IMG/VR virus record: IMGVR_UViG_3300022602_001935
Coordinates: 1 to 56,956 of that record
From: a virus
Strand: one strand, 5' to 3'
Length of the DNA stretch: 56,956 nucleotides
The notes below the pieces were generated by a model. It did no database searches, was not told the origin of the DNA, and saw nothing but the letters and a program-made list of their open reading frames with translations. The translations under genes and the position numbers were made by a program. The stretch's first letter is position 1. Each line of letters begins with the position of its first letter. Positions 54,370 through 56,956 of the stretch are shown here, piece by piece.

Positions 54370-54748
54370 ACAAGACATCCGTCCAAATAAAATGATTTGG
54401 ACTACTTTTCAGAAAGAAGGTATTCACTGCTATCCAGCGGCGGCTACTGATCCAGCATTAGCAACAGGTGATGAATATGATGTATCATTTCTTGGTACTC
54501 CTCATCGACATATTTTCCATTTCCGTGTGTGGATTAGTGTGGTTCATAACGATCGAGATATTGAGTTTATTCAATTCAAACGCTGGTTGGAAAACCTTTA
54601 CAAAGATAGTATACTTAAATTAGATTATAAGAGTTGCGAGATGATGTCAGACGAACTGTATGACACTATCTCACAAAAGTATCCAGGTCGTGAGATTTGG
54701 ATTGAGGTCTCCGAAGACGGAGAAAATGGTTCATTCATCAAATATTAA
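54359..54748 (+). CDS. T-fold protein resembling QueD/PTPS
   Basis: 129 aa. G-I-H23-C24-Y resembles the first zinc His of PTPS/QueD; P-H49-R-H51-I-F-H54 resembles the H-G-H pair; I-E-F-x2-F-K-R-W-L-E-N-L-Y fits the D-F-x2-L-K helix; L-K-L-D-Y-K-S-C fits L-D-H-x2-L; a final I-E-V-S-E-D-G-E-N-G is like the terminal Glu block. It lies in one operon with the TGT-like gene, which fits 7-deazaguanine chemistry. It differs from the other T-fold protein of the window (262-768). Assignment is by pattern only. Confidence 0.55.
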   Translation: MIIKQDIRPNKMIWTTFQKEGIHCYPAAATDPALATGDEYDVSFLGTPHRHIFHFRVWISVVHNDRDIEFIQFKRWLENLYKDSILKLDYKSCEMMSDELYDTISQKYPGREIWIEVSEDGENGSFIKY

Positions 54749-54758
54749 GGAAATTAAG

Positions 54759-54980
54759 ATGTCGCTTCCAGGCTATGTTACAAAAACTCTACGTATGAAA
54801 CCCGAAGTTGAAAAGATCTTCGATGATCTCGATGCATGGTTAGATCATTGTAGGTTTAACATGCTCCCTTTTAATCCCAGTGATTTGTATAGATCACAGG
54901 AATACAGATACTTTTCTCGTAAGCAAAACGGAGGAGAGTTTAAACCTCGTTATGAAAACAAGTACAAAAAGTATAGATAA
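54759..54980 (+). CDS. Small basic protein
   Basis: 73 aa from ATG at 54759, with AAGGAAA 5 nt upstream. Begins M-S-L-P-G-Y-V-T-K-T-L-R-M-K-P-E-V and ends in a basic Y-E-N-K-Y-K-K-Y-R. It has L-P-F-N-P-S-D-L-Y-R near the middle. No family is recognised. It shares its last base with the glycosyltransferase start. Confidence 0.5.
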   Translation: MSLPGYVTKTLRMKPEVEKIFDDLDAWLDHCRFNMLPFNPSDLYRSQEYRYFSRKQNGGEFKPRYENKYKKYR

Positions 54981-56053
54981 TGGCAAAGGTCTTTTTAGTT
55001 GATTTAGAAGCAGTTGAAACCAGGTACACGGGTCAGTGGAAGACTCATGTGCCTGCTCTACTACAAAAGGCAGGACACAATGTTCAAATTATTGCTGGCC
55101 CTGAGGATATTCCTTCAGCCACTACTCCTGGTGCTTTCCTTAATTTTGGTGGTACCAATATCTATAAGTCTAGTCAAGTGGAACAAATGGGGCGTTTATT
55201 TTGCTCCGGATCAGTACGGGCTGGCGATCACTTCATCTTTACTGATGCTTGGCATCCTGGCATCATAAACTTAAAGTACATGAGTAAACTATTGGGTATT
55301 CCAGTAATTACACATGGGCTATGGCATGCCGGTAGTTATGATCCTCAAGACTTTTTAGGAAGACTGGTTGGAGATACTCCATGGGTTAGACATGCAGAGA
55401 AAAGTTTTTATCACGCATTTGATCACAACTACTTTGCTACAGAATTTCACACTGAGATGTTCTGTAAAAATTTGTTAGAATATGTAAACTCCGATGTTGT
55501 TCGGCAATTTGCTCCAACTAAAATTGTACGCACTGGTTGGCCTATGGAGTATATGGATGGAACATTGACTGCATATAAGAACATGCCCAAACGTGATCTT
55601 ATTGTTTTTCCACATCGTATTGCTCCTGAGAAACAGGTTGAGATTTTTAGAGATCTAAAAAATCACTTACCACAATATGAATTTGTTATCTGTCAGGATC
55701 AACAACTAACCAAGAACGAATATCACAATTTATTAGGCGAGGCTAAATTAGTGTTTAGTTGTTCTTTACAGGAGACATTAGGTATAGGCTGTTACGAAGG
55801 TGCTCTTGTAGATGCTATTCCTATGGTACCAGATCGACTGTCATATAGCGAAATGTATTATGACATTTTTAAATATGATAGTAAATGGACAGAAAGTTGG
55901 GAATCGTATAATATATACCGTCCTGATTTATGTCGTGCTATTATGAGCCATATGGACTACTACAATACACGTTTACCTAAATTAAAAGAACAAGCAGAAA
56001 GTTTAACAGACAATTTCTTTTCTGCCCGTGAACTATTGGAGAATATTAATTGA
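54980..56053 (+). CDS. GT-B-fold glycosyltransferase
   Basis: 357 aa. The C-terminal half has the GT4-type layout: I-V-F-P-H-R-I-A-P-E-K-Q near residue 210 (phosphate-binding strand), then F-S-C-S-L-Q-E-T-L-G-I-G-C-Y-E-G-A near 258-274, the nucleotide-sugar E-x7-E pattern of GT4 enzymes. The N-terminal half is a Rossmann-like acceptor domain with many His. It transfers a sugar to an unknown acceptor: phage DNA, host lipopolysaccharide or a virion protein. A UDP-glucose dehydrogenase-like gene follows in TTGA overlap, pointing to UDP-sugars as donor. Confidence 0.75.
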   Translation: MAKVFLVDLEAVETRYTGQWKTHVPALLQKAGHNVQIIAGPEDIPSATTPGAFLNFGGTNIYKSSQVEQMGRLFCSGSVRAGDHFIFTDAWHPGIINLKYMSKLLGIPVITHGLWHAGSYDPQDFLGRLVGDTPWVRHAEKSFYHAFDHNYFATEFHTEMFCKNLLEYVNSDVVRQFAPTKIVRTGWPMEYMDGTLTAYKNMPKRDLIVFPHRIAPEKQVEIFRDLKNHLPQYEFVICQDQQLTKNEYHNLLGEAKLVFSCSLQETLGIGCYEGALVDAIPMVPDRLSYSEMYYDIFKYDSKWTESWESYNIYRPDLCRAIMSHMDYYNTRLPKLKEQAESLTDNFFSARELLENIN

Positions 56054-56850
56054 AAGTCGGAATTATTGGATTAGGATTTGTAGGTAATGCTATCAGAATG
56101 GCATTTAATGTCTATAGTGGTATTACACCACTTGTATTAATTGATCCTGCTAAAGGATATAATAGTTCATATGAAGATCTAGTTAAATGTACGGCGGTAT
56201 TTGTATGTGTTCCAAGCCCACAAGGCGATGACGGTAGTTGTGATACCTCTATCTTAGAAGATGTATTAGCCAAACTACGTGCAGTTAATTTTAATGGTAC
56301 TATTATTAGTAAATGTACCGCTCCACCTGATGCCTACGCTCGTCTAAACAATGAATATCTTAATCTAGTACATTCTCCAGAATTTCTGACTGCGGCGAAT
56401 GCCGTAAGAGATTATGCAGGAGGCACATTTGCGTTTATTGGCGGTCGTGAATTTGATCATATAAACACAGCAGAAAAAGTTATTAGATTATCTCAGTGTA
56501 GTCTTGAGTCTGTATACTATTGCTCTATTGGTGAAGCCGCATTGGCAAAATATGCTATCAACTCATTCTTAGCAACTAAGGTTGTATTCATGAATGAACT
56601 ATATAATGTTGCCAAAAAGTCTAGTTTAGACTACGGCAAGATTTCCGCCATGATTAAAGCAGATTCTCGTATTGGCTCAAGCCATTTACAAGTACCAGGT
56701 CCAGATGGTGCATTTGGATTTGGTGGTGCTTGTTTCCCTAAAGACACTTCCGCATTATTAAAGTATGCTGAGATCCTCGGTCTAAATATGAATGTTGTTG
56801 ATGCCGCGGTAAAGAAAAATACTTTACTACGCTTGACAGAACCTAAATAA
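56050..56850 (+). CDS. UDP-glucose/GDP-mannose dehydrogenase-like protein, short form
   Basis: 266 aa, TTG start at 56050 overlapping the previous TGA. NAD-binding G-L-G-F-V-G-N-A near residue 7, V-C-V-P-S-P-Q, a conserved H-S-P-E-F-L (about 112), K-Y-A-I-N-S-F near 171 and the catalytic Cys in F-G-G-A-C-F-P-K-D-T near 226. Full enzymes are about 390-450 aa; here the C-terminal UDP-binding domain is missing, so function or partner need may differ. With the decarboxylase at 1266 it would make UDP-glucuronate and then UDP-xylose. Confidence 0.78.
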   Translation: MKVGIIGLGFVGNAIRMAFNVYSGITPLVLIDPAKGYNSSYEDLVKCTAVFVCVPSPQGDDGSCDTSILEDVLAKLRAVNFNGTIISKCTAPPDAYARLNNEYLNLVHSPEFLTAANAVRDYAGGTFAFIGGREFDHINTAEKVIRLSQCSLESVYYCSIGEAALAKYAINSFLATKVVFMNELYNVAKKSSLDYGKISAMIKADSRIGSSHLQVPGPDGAFGFGGACFPKDTSALLKYAEILGLNMNVVDAAVKKNTLLRLTEPK

Positions 56851-56861
56851 TCCTGTATTAT
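56833..56861 (+). promoter_or_regulatory. Sigma70-type promoter near the right end
   Basis: TTGACA at 56833-56838, 17-bp spacer, TATTAT at 56856-56861, with the -35 inside the end of the dehydrogenase gene. An ATG follows at 56868, near the expected transcription start. Confidence 0.6.
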
Positions 56862-56867
56862 AAACAA

Positions 56868-56900
56868 ATGGCAATCCCCTGCCCTAACATCGGAGAATAA
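56868..56900 (+). CDS. Possible 10-residue leader peptide
   Basis: ATG at 56868 to TAA at 56898-56900 codes M-A-I-P-C-P-N-I-G-E. It begins just where transcription from the promoter at 56833-56861 should start, and ends 1 nt before the next TTG start, whose ribosome site lies inside it. It may be a leaderless uORF or simply chance. Confidence 0.25.
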   Translation: MAIPCPNIGE

Positions 56901-56901
56901 C

Positions 56902-56956
56902 TTGAAGAAGAAAAAAGAAACTGCGTTAGACGCAATGGCCGGAGACGGCGGCTACG
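56902..56956 (+). CDS. Partial CDS at the right edge
   Basis: TTG at 56902 preceded by CGGAGAA 5 nt upstream; the frame stays open to the window end (18 codons). The visible start is Lys-rich (M-K-K-K-K-E-T-A-L-D-A-M-A-G-D-G-G-Y). No family can be named from so little. Confidence 0.5.
   Translation, partial: MKKKKETALDAMAGDGGY

Noticed and set aside
1-56956. tRNA, rRNA, insertion sequences, integrase or attachment sites
   Set aside because: No cloverleaf or rRNA-like sequence, transposase or integrase was recognised by eye; a tRNA scan would be needed to be certain.

Overview
The window is a gene-dense, AT-rich stretch of a large contractile-tailed (T4-like) phage genome, almost entirely coded on the + strand with 1-20 bp overlaps or short gaps. 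The T4-type affiliation rests on a family B DNA polymerase like gp43, a sliding clamp like gp45, a clamp-loader ATPase like gp44, a GroES-like co-chaperonin that would take the role of gp31, a DsbA-like small protein, TATAAATA-type late-promoter candidates and PhoH/ClpA/peptide deformylase genes typical of aquatic T4-like phages. A spanin pair with a lipoprotein and sigma70-type promoters imply a Gram-negative host, probably an aquatic proteobacterium; the host itself cannot be read from the sequence.

Layout. 1-4.5 kb: metabolic and repair genes (QueD-like T-fold enzyme, cupin, UDP-glucuronate decarboxylase, AbrB-like protein, UV-damage endonuclease, Fe/Mn superoxide dismutase, one minus-strand membrane protein). 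4.6-25.2 kb: a block of adhesion/tail-fibre proteins: a 2087-aa fibre with a beta-helix-like segment, an Ig-like protein, two collagen-like proteins (one also with YadA-type head repeats), a subtilisin-family protease and two paralogous fibre proteins. 25.2-29.3 kb: small early genes, a DnaE-like fragment, the co-chaperonin, a nucleotidyltransferase and the clamp loader, ending at a bidirectional terminator facing minus-strand phoH. 30.2-35.6 kb: two conserved unknowns, a lysis cassette (spanins, second lipoprotein, GH19 endolysin) and membrane proteins, one with an FG-repeat tail. 35.7-40 kb: DnaJ, deformylase, ClpA-type unfoldase. 40.5-47.8 kb: a cassette of proteins that look like capsid-internal (injected) proteins. 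47.8-52.3 kb: DsbA-like protein, DNA polymerase, clamp. 52.3-54.7 kb: a transglycosylase (TGT/DpdA-like) operon with a second T-fold protein. 55-56.9 kb: glycosyltransferase and UDP-glucose dehydrogenase-like genes.

The most interesting signals are: (1) the 40.5-47.8 kb cassette, where proteins start with short peptides resembling T4 capsid-targeting sequences and contain repeated V-A-E/G sites matching the T4 prohead-protease cut rule, with 50-aa modules shuffled between genes (one as a perfect 161-bp DNA repeat); (2) two tandem RNA hairpins with 8-nt GCCRCAAA loops directly before the polymerase start, the layout of the T4 gp43 autoregulatory operator; (3) a TGT-family enzyme retaining all the key residues plus two T-fold (QueD-like) proteins, suggesting 7-deazaguanine nucleic-acid modification; (4) nine near-consensus sigma70 promoters all with 17-bp spacers, several placed so that transcription would begin at or next to the start codon.
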